Numbered from the stretch's first letter, positions 1 through 8,093 are shown. The stretch: 64,000 nucleotides of DNA from Paenibacillus woosongensis (GCF_009725165.1 NZ_WNZW01000002.1:124001-188000), one strand, 5' to 3'. Program-made: numbers and translations. Notes: generated by a model not told the origin, from the letters alone.

Positions 1-124
1 CGACACTATCCCCAAGCTTCATCCCTTGGGTCACCGTGTTTGCAGATATGCTGATGACCATGGCCTCACCCTTGCTTTGAACCGATTTGATGGCGCCTAC
101 TTCCTCTACTAGCCCGGTAAACAA
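1..124 (-). CDS. ribE: Riboflavin synthase alpha chain, N-terminal fragment (runs off the window)
   Basis: The reverse strand reads MFTGLVEEVGAIKSVQS from a TTG codon, the typical opening of riboflavin synthase, which dismutates 6,7-dimethyl-8-ribityllumazine to riboflavin. About 41 residues lie in the window; the rest is beyond base 1. A GGAGGTGG ribosome binding site at about 130-137 sits at good spacing before the TTG, which decides the start. It follows ribD on the same strand after a 36-base gap, so it belongs to the riboswitch-controlled riboflavin operon. The gene is truncated only by the window edge. Confidence 0.9.
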   Translation of the reverse strand, partial: MFTGLVEEVGAIKSVQSKGEAMVISISANTVTQGMKLGDSV

Positions 125-160
125 CGCAGCCACCTCCTTCCATTAACTCCTGAAATTTCT

Positions 161-1264
161 TTATGCGTTCCAAACGGGATATCCCGAAATGCAAACATTA
201 TCACCAATCTGCTCCACGGTTATATCGTTTAAGACGACCGCATCCTTCATCAGTTCGAAGCCGTCAAACACAAAGGTGCCTGGTGCATTCAGACCGCCGA
301 TGATTTTCGGCGCCATGAATAAAACCACTTCATCAACCAGCCTGCCATTAAGCAGTGATCCGTTAAGGCGTCCTCCCCCTTCGACAAGCAGCGAAGAAAT
401 GCCTAGTTCGCCTAGCCTGTGCAATCCAGATTGAAGATCGACCTGTGGCCCTTTGCCGCTAACGATGACCTGGATTCCCCGCTCGGTTAACTGTGCCCGC
501 CTGGTTTCAGGAGACTTCTCCGTCGTCAGCACAATCGTCGGTACGGCGTTATCGCTGAGCACCTTGGCTTCATCAGGTATACGAAGAGTCGAGTCGACAA
601 TGATTCTCGCCGGCGAAATGCCAGGTACCGACAGCCTCGTCGTTAAAGAGGGATCATCGGCGATTACCGTATCCACACCGACCATAATCCCGTGATGGCG
701 ATGGCGCATCGTGTGTACGCGCTCCCGTGACGCGTCATTTGAAATCCACTTGCTGTCACCGCTTTTAGAAGCGATTTTCCCGTCCAGCGTACTAGCGGTT
801 TTGATCGTGACATATGGCATCCCGGTCGTAATGAATTTGATGAATTTCCGGTTTAGCTTGATCGCCTCATCCCGCAGGACACCGACCTCCACCTCGATTC
901 CGTTTCGCCTCAGCAGCTCTATACCTTTACCGGCCACTTGTGGATTTGGGTCTTCGCAAGCAACAACTACGCGGCTTACCCCGGCCTTGACCAGGCCTTC
1001 GCTGCATGGAGGCGTTGCCCCGTGATGGCTGCACGGCTCCAGCGTTACGTAAACCGTGCTGCCTTTTGCCGCCTCGCCGGCCATATTCAGCGCATGAACT
1101 TCCGCATGCGGAGTTCCCCGCCTCAAGTGACTGCCAAGACCGATGACAGCTCCATCCTTTACAATAACGGACCCAACCACCGGGTTGATGCCGGTTTGTC
1201 CCTGAGACCGGCCCGCCATGTCCAGAGCTAGTCTCATATAGTACTCGTCATTAATGATCTCCAA
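161..1264 (-). CDS. ribD: Bifunctional riboflavin biosynthesis protein RibD (deaminase/reductase)
   Basis: RibD deaminates 2,5-diamino-6-ribosylamino-pyrimidinone 5-phosphate and then reduces the ribosyl side chain, two steps of riboflavin synthesis in the cytoplasm. The N-terminal deaminase shows the zinc ligands HAEVHA and the PCSHHG...PPC motif; the C-terminal reductase starts near PYVTIKTASTLDGKIA and includes the VEGGG loop. An in-frame GTG at 1282 would put the start codon inside the ribosome binding site, so I take the TTG at 1264, nine bases after GGAGGTG (MEIINDEYYMRLAL), giving 367 residues, the usual family length. It is the first gene after the FMN riboswitch and precedes ribE. 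Confidence 0.95.
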   Translation of the reverse strand: MEIINDEYYMRLALDMAGRSQGQTGINPVVGSVIVKDGAVIGLGSHLRRGTPHAEVHALNMAGEAAKGSTVYVTLEPCSHHGATPPCSEGLVKAGVSRVVVACEDPNPQVAGKGIELLRRNGIEVEVGVLRDEAIKLNRKFIKFITTGMPYVTIKTASTLDGKIASKSGDSKWISNDASRERVHTMRHRHHGIMVGVDTVIADDPSLTTRLSVPGISPARIIVDSTLRIPDEAKVLSDNAVPTIVLTTEKSPETRRAQLTERGIQVIVSGKGPQVDLQSGLHRLGELGISSLLVEGGGRLNGSLLNGRLVDEVVLFMAPKIIGGLNAPGTFVFDGFELMKDAVVLNDITVEQIGDNVCISGYPVWNA

Positions 1265-1306
1265 AGTATGTTTCACCTCCACCCTGCTTCAAGCAACATC
1301 GGCAGC

Positions 1307-1340
1307 AAACAAATAAAGCCCCACCGGAATCCGATGGGGC
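1307..1340 (-). terminator. Riboswitch-controlled terminator upstream of ribD
   Basis: On the minus strand GCCCCATCGGATTCCGGTGG begins a GC-rich hairpin (arms GCCCCA.C / G.TGGGGC) that is followed by CTTTATTTGTTT. It lies between the FMN aptamer and the ribD start, where an intrinsic terminator is expected. Its 5' arm CCCATC is complementary to GATGGG at the 3' edge of the aptamer (1597-1602), a plausible antiterminator pairing. Confidence 0.75.
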
Positions 1341-1589
1341 ATGAGAGCAAATGTACGCAAAATGAAAGCACACAAAGTTGGGTATGCGAAAACATAACGG
1401 AATATAGGGGCACAACCATCAAGAAGCTGCCCAAGCCGCCGTCGCTCAACCAACTCTTCAAGTATCCCGGTTTCCAACATGACATGATTCTAACATGAAT
1501 GAACACGTCATTGTGAAAATTGGAACTTAAAGAATATGCTTTGATTGTATTAGATATACTCGTAGTCGATACGTCATATATCCTGCGTC

Positions 1590-1762
1590 TCCTTCTCCCA
1601 TCCAGACTATACTGTCGGTCCCGGAATCTCACCGGCTCAGCCGCATGCTTCTTATGTAGCGCAAGCGGGTCACGGACTTGTACTAGCTTCGAACTCACTC
1701 TATCGAGTCTGCAAGCAGTCATCACCGTCGGTAGGGAATTTCACCCTGCCCCGAAGTTAACG
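1590..1762 (-). promoter_or_regulatory. FMN riboswitch (RFN element)
   Basis: The minus strand carries the conserved RFN blocks: a 5' part with GGGTGAAATTCCCTACCGGC-like sequence (here CCCTACCGACGGTGATGA), a variable stem, then GAGCCGGTGAGATTCCGGGACCGACAGTATAGTCTGGATGGGAGAAGG in pieces across 1590-1660. This aptamer binds flavin mononucleotide and shuts off riboflavin genes, consistent with ribD and ribE downstream. Unusually, about 250 bases separate the aptamer from the only strong terminator; that spacer (1341-1589) has no convincing gene. Confidence 0.95.
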
Positions 1763-1822
1763 TTGGAAATATTTTATTGTCTTAAATGTGTTGATTAATG
1801 GCTTCGTAAAGATGTTACCACC

Positions 1823-1867
1823 AAAAAAAATAAAAAGCAAGGCGCTAATCTGCATGGACACCTTGCA
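1823..1867 (-). terminator. Rho-independent terminator
   Basis: Minus-strand GCAAGG...CCTTGC hairpin (1837-1866) followed by TTTTTATTTTTTTT. It ends the transcript of the 93-codon gene at 1895-2176 and isolates it from the riboflavin leader. Confidence 0.75.
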
Positions 1868-1894
1868 CAACCCTATTCTTCATCTGAATTGCAA

Positions 1895-2176
1895 TTATAT
1901 TTGCTCTGAAAAATGATCCTTCAAGCAGCGATTGCTGTTTACAGTAAATACGTATTTCCACTCGTTTCCTTCTGGTTCAAGCCACTCAAATTGATAGGAA
2001 ATTTCATGCCCCGCTTTCTTGATACTGAAGCACCGGATGACTGTTTCCCTGTCATATGAGTGATCTATTAGTAGTTTCCCCACTTCAATAAGCGGCGTCT
2101 CAACCTCTTGATCAACGCATTTATCCGCATCCGTTTTTCTCAAGTAGACGCTACCGCAATGGATACAGCTATACAT
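1895..2176 (-). CDS. Small hypothetical protein with N-terminal CxxC
   Basis: A 93-residue protein that begins MYSCIHCGSVYLRKTDADKC; the CxxC plus a later Cys suggests a small zinc-binding knuckle, followed by a mixed beta-rich region (YQFEWLEPEGNEWKYVF). I do not recognise the family and assign no function. A strong GGGGAGGA ribosome binding site precedes the ATG at normal spacing, and a terminator follows the stop, so it looks like a genuine monocistronic gene. Upstream is a long AT-rich region that must contain its promoter. Confidence 0.6.
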   Translation of the reverse strand: MYSCIHCGSVYLRKTDADKCVDQEVETPLIEVGKLLIDHSYDRETVIRCFSIKKAGHEISYQFEWLEPEGNEWKYVFTVNSNRCLKDHFSEQI

Positions 2177-2535
2177 AAGAGTCCTCCCCCCACTTCAATA
2201 AATTTTTACTTTATTTATTTTGGACCGGTTACGTTTGCGCAAAATACTGTCAAACTAAACGGTTGCATTAATTCGTTAGTAGTAGGTACTAGGTATCAAT
2301 CTGTTTGATGAACAGAATATCTCTAGCAATACTCAAATTCAAGCTATTATTTTCAATAGGTATGCAAATTTAGCACCACAAACATAAAGAAAAAAATACT
2401 AATGAATTAATTTTTAGTAAATTTAAGGAATGACAGGAATGTTAGTTTGCCTATTCGTAAATTTCATGCCAGTATTACCTTATTGGTAACAAGGGATTAC
2501 TTAACATTAAAACATGATGGAGCTGAGAAAACAAT
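2177..2535. other. AT-rich intergenic stretch with no recognised gene
   Basis: About 360 bases, much richer in A and T than the flanks, without an ORF that has a ribosome binding site. It should hold the promoter of the 1895-2176 gene. A short palindrome TTACC-TTATT-GGTAA lies just inside it at about 2475-2489. Nothing else could be supported. Confidence 0.5.
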
Positions 2536-2649
2536 ATGAAACAACAGAAAATCTTGTTTATATCTAATGAAACTAATAACTTTTCTGCTTCCCGGCGTAC
2601 TTTTCTGGCAAGAAGGAATCTTAAAATTTGTCGTGTGGCAACTATGTAA
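2536..2649 (+). CDS. Doubtful 37-codon ORF in the AT-rich gap
   Basis: ATG at 2536 opens a 37-codon frame starting MKQQKILFISNETNN and ending in an Arg-rich, Cys-containing tail. GGAG lies 13 bases before the ATG, which is too far for a confident site. The first residues resemble a normal beta strand, the rest does not look like a folded domain. It could be a remnant, a small peptide, or chance. I do not recognise it. Confidence 0.15.
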   Translation: MKQQKILFISNETNNFSASRRTFLARRNLKICRVATM

Positions 2650-2695
2650 CAATACCATTTCGGTAACAAATAAAAAGGGTCAGTGAGGTGAGTAG

Positions 2696-2770
2696 ATGAA
2701 ACGAGGACATTCACGGTTTAGCTGGAAAGACCTTTATTACGACCGCGAAATCGAACATAACTGCAGATGA
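2696..2770 (+). CDS. Possible 24-residue basic peptide upstream of tlp
   Basis: ATG at 2696 opens a 24-codon frame (MKRGHSRFSWKDLYYDREIE then HNCR) preceded by GTGAGGTGAGTAG, an acceptable ribosome binding site with suitable spacing. The composition (Arg, His, Tyr, Trp) is unlike random AT-rich translation. It points toward tlp, 120 bases downstream. I do not recognise the peptide; it could be a short spore peptide or chance. Confidence 0.3.
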   Translation: MKRGHSRFSWKDLYYDREIEHNCR

Positions 2771-2890
2771 GTAAAAAAACTTTTATGACATGGAGTATTT
2801 GCAGAGAAATGAACCAAGCAGCCCCGGTTGCATAAAAGCATTCATCAGCGGGAAAATTACAGACAACATGCTGACAAGGAGGTAATTATA

Positions 2891-3115
2891 GTGGCCAAGC
2901 CGGACGATCGTTCCGATAACGTGGAGAAATTACAGGATGCCATCCAGGATACCATTGAAAATTTCCGTGAAGGACAGGATTATTTAAGCGAGCATGCCGA
3001 CGAAATCAGCGGCGAAGAGAAGGCACAGATCGAGGCTAAAAATGAACGTCGTTTGCACAGTATCGAAGGCTTCCGGGAAGAGGTTAAGGACGAAGCCGCC
3101 GATGCTCAGAAGTAA
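2891..3115 (+). CDS. tlp: Small acid-soluble spore protein Tlp (thioredoxin-like)
   Basis: A 74-residue acidic protein starting MAKPDDRSDNVEKLQDAIQD, with the AKNERRLHSIEGFREE block; this is the Tlp family of minor small acid-soluble proteins made in the forespore. An upstream in-frame ATG at 2828 exists, but AAGGAGGT at about 2877-2884 points to the GTG at 2891, which also gives the family length and its conserved N-terminus. It is the first plus-strand gene in the window, monocistronic, with a terminator right after it. A sigma-G promoter would be expected; I could not assign one with confidence. Confidence 0.93.
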   Translation: MAKPDDRSDNVEKLQDAIQDTIENFREGQDYLSEHADEISGEEKAQIEAKNERRLHSIEGFREEVKDEAADAQK

Positions 3116-3144
3116 TCCAAGCCTGCCTGTTAACTCTTAACTTC

Positions 3145-3185
3145 AGAGAGAACCAGGATCATCCTATCCTGTGTTCTCTCTTTCC
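3145..3185 (+). terminator. Terminator after tlp
   Basis: AGAGAGAACCAGGAT...ATCCTGTGTTCTCTCT forms a long stem followed by TTCC. It ends the tlp message just before the convergent ppiB gene. Confidence 0.8.
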
Positions 3186-3216
3186 TATTGGCTATTTCAA
3201 CTATGTTCATCCGCAA

Positions 3217-3248
3217 TAAAAAATGACACCGATCTCCCGATCGATGCC
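3217..3248 (-). terminator. Terminator after ppiB
   Basis: Minus strand GGCATCGATC-GG-GAGATCGGTGTC (with wobble pairs) followed by ATTTTTTATT. It lies 22 bases after the ppiB stop. Confidence 0.7.
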
Positions 3249-3270
3249 ATCCTTCTACATCTTCGTTTAA

Positions 3271-3708
3271 TTACGCTTCGTCCCAAACGGTAACTTCCTT
3301 CATTTTGTCGCCAGGACGGATTTCGTCCACAAGCTCCATACCGGAGGTCACTTTTCCGAACACCGTGTGTACGCCGTTTAAATGCGGCTGTGGCTCGTAA
3401 ACGATAAAGAACTGGCTTCCGCCCGTATCTTTGCCCGCATGCGCCATAGACAGCACGCCACGCTCGTGCTTCGTCGTATTCGTAGCCGTCTCGCATTTGA
3501 TGGTGTAGCCAGGTCCGCCTGTACCGTTTCCAGTTGGGCAGCCGCCTTGGGCCACGAAACCAGGGATAACACGGTGGAACGTCAGTCCGTTATAGAAGCC
3601 GGAGTTAGCCAGCTTCTCGAAGTTTGCTACAGTGCCCGGCGCTTCTTCCGGCAAAAATTGAATTTCTACCTCTCCGCCTTTTTCCAGTACGATCTTGCCT
3701 TTTTTCAT
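3271..3708 (-). CDS. ppiB: Peptidyl-prolyl cis-trans isomerase, cyclophilin type
   Basis: A 145-residue cytoplasmic cyclophilin that speeds proline isomerisation in protein folding. Family motifs are clear: [38 protein letters not shown] and [12 protein letters not shown], including the catalytic Arg in FHRV. Length equals that of the single-domain Bacillus PpiB. AAGGAAGTGATCC precedes the ATG. It lies downstream of lysA on the same strand but both genes have their own terminators, so it is probably transcribed alone. The ppiB-lysA-spoVAF neighbourhood is conserved in Bacillales. Confidence 0.97.
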   Translation of the reverse strand: MKKGKIVLEKGGEVEIQFLPEEAPGTVANFEKLANSGFYNGLTFHRVIPGFVAQGGCPTGNGTGGPGYTIKCETATNTTKHERGVLSMAHAGKDTGGSQFFIVYEPQPHLNGVHTVFGKVTSGMELVDEIRPGDKMKEVTVWDEA

Positions 3709-3780
3709 ATCGGATCACTTCCTTCTTTATTCTCAGTAAGACAAACCTCTTACAGTTTACTATGAAATCGGGCGATGAGC

Positions 3781-3810
3781 AAAAAAATCCGCCGCCAATT
3801 TTGGCGGCGG
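3781..3810 (-). terminator. Terminator after lysA
   Basis: Perfect CCGCCGCCAA/TTGGCGGCGG stem read on the minus strand, followed by ATTTTTTT. It sits 12 bases beyond the lysA stop. Confidence 0.9.
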
Positions 3811-3822
3811 AACAATTAAGCC

Positions 3823-5154
3823 TTATTTAAACGAAGGCTGCTTGGAAATACGCTCGGGAATGAGATCGCATGAGATGATATCTTCAAGCGTCTCACGCTT
3901 AACGACAACGTCGCTAACCCCATCCTTGACGAAGACGACCGCCGGACGCCGGATACGGTTATAATTGCTGGCCATAGCGTAGTTATACGCTCCTGTGCAG
4001 GATACAGCAAGCAGATCTCCCTGGTTAGCCTTAGGCAGCTCCAGATCCCAAATGAGCATATCCCCGCTCTCACAGCATTTGCCGGCAATCGATACCGTCT
4101 CTTCATTGTCATCATTGCCCCGGTTCGCCAGCATGGCCTCGTACTTGGAGTCGTACAACGCTGGACGCGGGTTATCCGTCATCCCGCCGTCAACGGCAAC
4201 ATATTTGCGCACGCCGGGAATGTCCTTCGTCGAGCCGATCGTATACAGGGTTGTACCGGCATCGCCGATAATGCTGCGGCCCGGCTCTACCCAAATTTCT
4301 GGAATTTGCGCATAAACTAACGCGAAGTGCTTCTTCACCGCATCCGTGATCGCTTTGACATACTGAGATACATGCAGCGGCTGATCCTCCCCGGTGTAAC
4401 GGATTCCAAATCCTCCACCCAGATTGATGACCTGGAACACGACGCCAAGCGTCTCCTTGACGTCCGCCGCAAATTGAGCAACGCGCTCTACGGCGAGCTC
4501 GAAGCCCTCCACTTCAAAAATCTGCGAACCGATATGAGAATGCAGGCCAAGCAAACGCAGATTCAGGCTGCCGGAGGCAAGCTCTACCGCCTCTTTCGCC
4601 GAGCCGTTCCCAATATCGAAGCCAAATTTCGAGTCGGTCTGGCCTGTTGAAATGAATTCATGCGTATGTGCTTCCACACCAGGAGTCACGCGCAGGAGCA
4701 CGTTCACAGCGACGCCCTTCTCCGCAGCGATTGCTTGCAGCATATGCAGCTCCGTGAAATTGTCCACGACGAAGCAGCCAATGCCCGCGCTAATGGCCAT
4801 TTCCAGCTCATCCAACGTTTTGTTGTTGCCATGGAAGTGAATCCGTTCCGCCGGGAACCCGGCTTGCAGTGCCGTATACAGCTCCCCTTCCGAAACGACG
4901 TCCAAGGACAGCCCCTCTTCCTCCACAACTCTGCACATCGCCATCACGCAGAAAGCCTTGCTTGCATAAGCTACCTGGAAAGACAGGCCGGATTGCTTGA
5001 AAGCATCCATATATTCGCGGCATCTTTGCCGTACAAGTGCTTCATCGACGATATATAGCGGAGTACCATACTGCTGCTTCAGTTCGACGGTATCGCAGCC
5101 GCCGATTTCGAGATGCCCTTTGGCATTAATTTTACTAGTACCGTGTAAATACAT
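3823..5154 (-). CDS. lysA: Diaminopimelate decarboxylase
   Basis: LysA converts meso-diaminopimelate to lysine with PLP, the last step of lysine synthesis. The 443-residue sequence has the fold-type III barrel with the PLP lysine in VAYASKAFCV, the GLHSHIGSQ motif, the glycine-rich NLGGGFGIRY phosphate loop and the EPGRSI motif, and the Cys-containing SCTGAYNYAM near the C-terminus. GTGGAGAG precedes the ATG. It follows spoVAF on the same strand, the classic Bacillus position; read-through from the spore operon is possible since I see no terminator between them. Aspartokinase lysC, the first enzyme of the pathway, is also in the window at 51.1 kb. Confidence 0.97.
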   Translation of the reverse strand: MYLHGTSKINAKGHLEIGGCDTVELKQQYGTPLYIVDEALVRQRCREYMDAFKQSGLSFQVAYASKAFCVMAMCRVVEEEGLSLDVVSEGELYTALQAGFPAERIHFHGNNKTLDELEMAISAGIGCFVVDNFTELHMLQAIAAEKGVAVNVLLRVTPGVEAHTHEFISTGQTDSKFGFDIGNGSAKEAVELASGSLNLRLLGLHSHIGSQIFEVEGFELAVERVAQFAADVKETLGVVFQVINLGGGFGIRYTGEDQPLHVSQYVKAITDAVKKHFALVYAQIPEIWVEPGRSIIGDAGTTLYTIGSTKDIPGVRKYVAVDGGMTDNPRPALYDSKYEAMLANRGNDDNEETVSIAGKCCESGDMLIWDLELPKANQGDLLAVSCTGAYNYAMASNYNRIRRPAVVFVKDGVSDVVVKRETLEDIISCDLIPERISKQPSFK

Positions 5155-5263
5155 TTAGCACTCTCCACTTTCAACTTTTACACCAGTATAGCAAACATTA
5201 GGTGAACTGAAAAATGGATTTTTGTGAATATCATTTGTATTTTTTTACGGACAACCTGATCTG

Positions 5264-6922
5264 CTACTCATTACGTGGCATGCGAGTGCGGTCCCTTGTC
5301 TTGTTGAAAGATGGCCTTTGCTTGGAGGTCATGACCGGCAAGCGGAACAAAATGGCGGCCATTGCCTTTGCATTAAACGGAATAAACGGCCACAGGTAGG
5401 AGGAATTATAGGACCGGCGCAGCGTCAGCCAAACAATGTAGGCCGTCACGCCGACGACAAACCCCGGACCGCCGAAAATCGCAACAGCGATAAGTAAACC
5501 CAGACGAATCGCCCGGTTGGCAAGCCCCAGCTCATAGCTCGGCGTGGCAAACATTCCAATGGCCGCAACAGCCATATACAGCACGACCTCGTTGACGAAC
5601 AAACCTGTTTTCACAGCAATATCTCCAATGAGTATCGCCGCGATCAGACCCATCGCCGAAGCAAGCGGAGTCGGCGTATGTACCGCAGCCATCCGAAGCA
5701 GATCTACGCCGAATTCAATCAGAAGAAACTGGGCGATCAGCGGGATTTTAGCCTGGGTCTGCGGGCCAATAAACGACAGCGCAGCTGGCTTAAGCTCGGG
5801 ATGAATCACCATGAGGAGCCATAATGGAAGCAAAAACAACGAAGCAAAGATGCCGGCAAACCGCACCCAGCGTAAATAGGTGCCCATAAATGCCGTCTGC
5901 CTGTTCTCCTCCGCATGCTGGCATAAATCAAAGAAAGTCGTCGGGAAAATAATGACGCTGGGCGATGTATCGCTAAAGAGCACAACCCGCCCTTCTAGAA
6001 TATGCGAAGCAACGACATCCGGCCGCTCCGAATACCGGACCAGCGGGTACGGATTCCAGCCCTTGCGCACAATCGCTTCTTCCAATTGTTTTTCCGCTAG
6101 CGGAATGCCGTCGATATCAATGGATGTGATCTTCTCGCGTACGGAATCGACCTGCGTTTTATCAACGATATCATCGATATAAGCGATGCATACATCGGTT
6201 TGCGTTCTGCGCCCCACCTTATGCAATTCAAAGGTGAGGCCAGGGTCGCGAAGCCGCCGGCGGACAAGCGTAATGTTCGTGAGCAGTGTTTCGGTAAATC
6301 CGTCCCTCGCCCCTCTCACAACGCGTTCGAGCGATGGCTCTTCCGGATTCCTTACCGGGTACGACCGGGTATCCATCACTAACGCTTCCTGCTCCCCATT
6401 AATGAACAAGGCGCTCATTCCGCTGAGCACCATCGTAATGACATCGCTCAGCTTATTGATTTTTTTTACCTGGATATGCGGGATATAAAGGTTAAAGAAA
6501 GCATGCAGCGCCCCGGAAGATACATTATCGGGCGATAAATATGTCAAGCGTTTCAGAATTTCCTGTAAAATATCCTCCTTCGCAAAGCCGCTGATGAAGA
6601 ACAACCCTGTTCGCGTTTCCCCGAAGGTCATTTCACGGAAATCAATATCAAAGCTCTTGCCGAGGCCGACGACCTCCTCCAGCGTTTTTTTCGTCGTATC
6701 TAGATCCTCGCTAATCCTGCCGCTCTTCTGCCAATAAACAACCGATTCCTCGATCGTATCGGAACGCTCATTCTCCACCTTCTGATTCCGCAGCTCTTCG
6801 TTTACGTCCCCCTGCCCCTTCTCCCTGTCAACACCGTCCTTCTCCTCGGCGGAGTGTTCCTCCGGATATGGAATAAAATCCGGCTGCTCCTGTGAATATT
6901 CGTTATGCTCCCGATCCGTCAT
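5264..6922 (-). CDS. spoVAF: Spore germination protein SpoVAF (GerA family membrane protein)
   Basis: A GerA-type protein: a hydrophilic N-terminal half (residues about 1-310, with a very acidic, low-complexity first 70 residues) followed by a membrane half with several hydrophobic segments (WVRFAGIFASLFLLPLW, then five or so more). SpoVAF is an inner-membrane protein of the spore that assists germination. The 552-residue start at 6922 is chosen because AAGGAGGT lies seven bases upstream; an in-frame ATG at 6955 is preceded by nothing similar. It is 48 bases after spoVAB, so the spoVAC/AD/AE genes that usually separate them are missing here. Somewhat longer than Bacillus SpoVAF because of the acidic head. 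Confidence 0.88.
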   Translation of the reverse strand: MTDREHNEYSQEQPDFIPYPEEHSAEEKDGVDREKGQGDVNEELRNQKVENERSDTIEESVVYWQKSGRISEDLDTTKKTLEEVVGLGKSFDIDFREMTFGETRTGLFFISGFAKEDILQEILKRLTYLSPDNVSSGALHAFFNLYIPHIQVKKINKLSDVITMVLSGMSALFINGEQEALVMDTRSYPVRNPEEPSLERVVRGARDGFTETLLTNITLVRRRLRDPGLTFELHKVGRRTQTDVCIAYIDDIVDKTQVDSVREKITSIDIDGIPLAEKQLEEAIVRKGWNPYPLVRYSERPDVVASHILEGRVVLFSDTSPSVIIFPTTFFDLCQHAEENRQTAFMGTYLRWVRFAGIFASLFLLPLWLLMVIHPELKPAALSFIGPQTQAKIPLIAQFLLIEFGVDLLRMAAVHTPTPLASAMGLIAAILIGDIAVKTGLFVNEVVLYMAVAAIGMFATPSYELGLANRAIRLGLLIAVAIFGGPGFVVGVTAYIVWLTLRRSYNSSYLWPFIPFNAKAMAAILFRLPVMTSKQRPSFNKTRDRTRMPRNE

Positions 6923-6970
6923 ATCCTTTACCTCCTTCCATTTGACTCGCATCAATTCAACCTTGTTGTT

Positions 6971-7396
6971 CTATGGCGTATAAACAAAAAATTCAAATAA
7001 AGAACCGGCTACTTTGCCGAATACCATTGCCAGCAGCAGCCCCAGCAAATAATGCTGCATCCGGAGCCTCTTGGCGAGGATCGGCAGGACATTAAGCACC
7101 TCGGTCAAGGCTGCTGCGAGCAAGCCGACGAAAATGCCATTCAACAAGCCGACAAAGCCGCTGATCAGCCAAGGTCCATGCATATGCCACTGGTAGAAAT
7201 CGGCTACGGTTCCGATGAAAGCTCCGCTGACCATTGCTCCTTCATACCAATGTACTTTGTCATACGTCCGGGTCACTTGGGCAAGTCTCGGAATGACGTC
7301 TAGGACGATAAAAAGAGCAATGACACCTCCTCCTACCGCAATGCCTCCGGCCAACCCAAGAAAAACAAGCACTGCCGCTGACCAGGGTGAAATCAA
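6971..7396 (-). CDS. spoVAB: Stage V sporulation protein AB
   Basis: A 141-residue integral membrane protein with four hydrophobic segments (near residues 8-32, 55-72, 78-100 and 115-137), matching SpoVAB in length, topology and position after spoVAA. SpoVA proteins move dipicolinic acid into the forespore and out on germination; the precise role of AB is unknown. The start is TTG at 7396, preceded by GGGGGAGAAGG, and overlaps the spoVAA stop (TTGA), which indicates translational coupling. Confidence 0.88.
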   Translation of the reverse strand: MISPWSAAVLVFLGLAGGIAVGGGVIALFIVLDVIPRLAQVTRTYDKVHWYEGAMVSGAFIGTVADFYQWHMHGPWLISGFVGLLNGIFVGLLAAALTEVLNVLPILAKRLRMQHYLLGLLLAMVFGKVAGSLFEFFVYTP

Positions 7397-8034
7397 GGGT
7401 CCTTCTCCCCCCGTCCTGCCGCTTTATGCATCTTCTTGTATTCCTCGGTAATGACGAATTGATCGAGGTTTTCTTGATATAGATACATTTCCACTTCGAG
7501 GGGAGTAGGCTCTTCATTCCACTTTTTCTTGAACAAATGATTGAAGAACACCACCATCCCGAAGCCGATGCCAAGAGAATAGGCTCCCTGGAATAAGTGC
7601 GGATGTTCATCCCGCTCGCCCGTAATCATTTCCACGATCCGTACTTGTACCGCCTGCATGCTGACATCCGCGTGGAAGTTCATAATCGTCAGCGCCGAAC
7701 CGAAGAATAGAAGCAGCCAAACGGCAAGAAACAGAACCAGAAGAGGCCTTCTTTCCTTGCCGACCATCTCCACCAATACCTGAGGCTCGCCCATATACTC
7801 TATTTGTATATCCGGAATACGCTCTTGGAGGCGCGATATAATCTGCAGCATGTCGATCAGAACGAGATTACCGTCCTGCTCCCGCGGCTGCTTAAGGACA
7901 ATGTCCAGGAGTCTCGGCTCAATGTTTGGGTCAGCTAGAACACGCGCAACGTCCCGAAGCCGCACATCCTGGCCGAGCGGAAGCTTGACATGCTTACGCA
8001 GCTGCAAATATATCGTAGCTGTTCCCTGTTTCAT
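7393..8034 (-). CDS. spoVAA: Stage V sporulation protein AA
   Basis: A 213-residue protein with a soluble N-terminal domain (about 1-95, beginning MKQGTATIYLQLRKHVKLP) and two C-terminal membrane segments (LLVLFLAVWLLLFFGSA and the SLGIGFGMVVFFNHLF stretch). This is SpoVAA, a membrane component linked to dipicolinate transport. The frame is open further upstream to 8112, but GAAAGAGGTG before the ATG at 8034 and the family length fix the start there. A terminator separates it from sigF, and a sigma-G-like promoter sits in between, as expected for a forespore operon. Confidence 0.88.
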   Translation of the reverse strand: MKQGTATIYLQLRKHVKLPLGQDVRLRDVARVLADPNIEPRLLDIVLKQPREQDGNLVLIDMLQIISRLQERIPDIQIEYMGEPQVLVEMVGKERRPLLVLFLAVWLLLFFGSALTIMNFHADVSMQAVQVRIVEMITGERDEHPHLFQGAYSLGIGFGMVVFFNHLFKKKWNEEPTPLEVEMYLYQENLDQFVITEEYKKMHKAAGRGEKDP

Positions 8035-8065
8035 CCTAACACCTCTTTCCAGGACGAATTGTCCA

Positions 8066-8093
8066 TAGTATGCCAAGCGGGAGGCTGATTTAC
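8066..8093 (-). promoter_or_regulatory. Candidate sigma-G promoter for spoVAA-AB-AF
   Basis: Minus strand has GTAAA at 8089-8093, a 16-base spacer and CATACTA at 8066-8072. CATACTA fits the sigma-G -10 element (CATnnTA) exactly; the -35 GTAAA fits loosely. It lies just downstream of the sigF terminator and 30 bases before the spoVAA start codon, the right place for the late forespore promoter known in front of spoVA in B. subtilis. Confidence 0.55.

Noticed and set aside
2475..2714. 79-codon minus-strand frame in the AT-rich gap
   Set aside because: No ribosome binding site, biased low-complexity translation, and it overlaps plausible plus-strand elements. Treated as chance.
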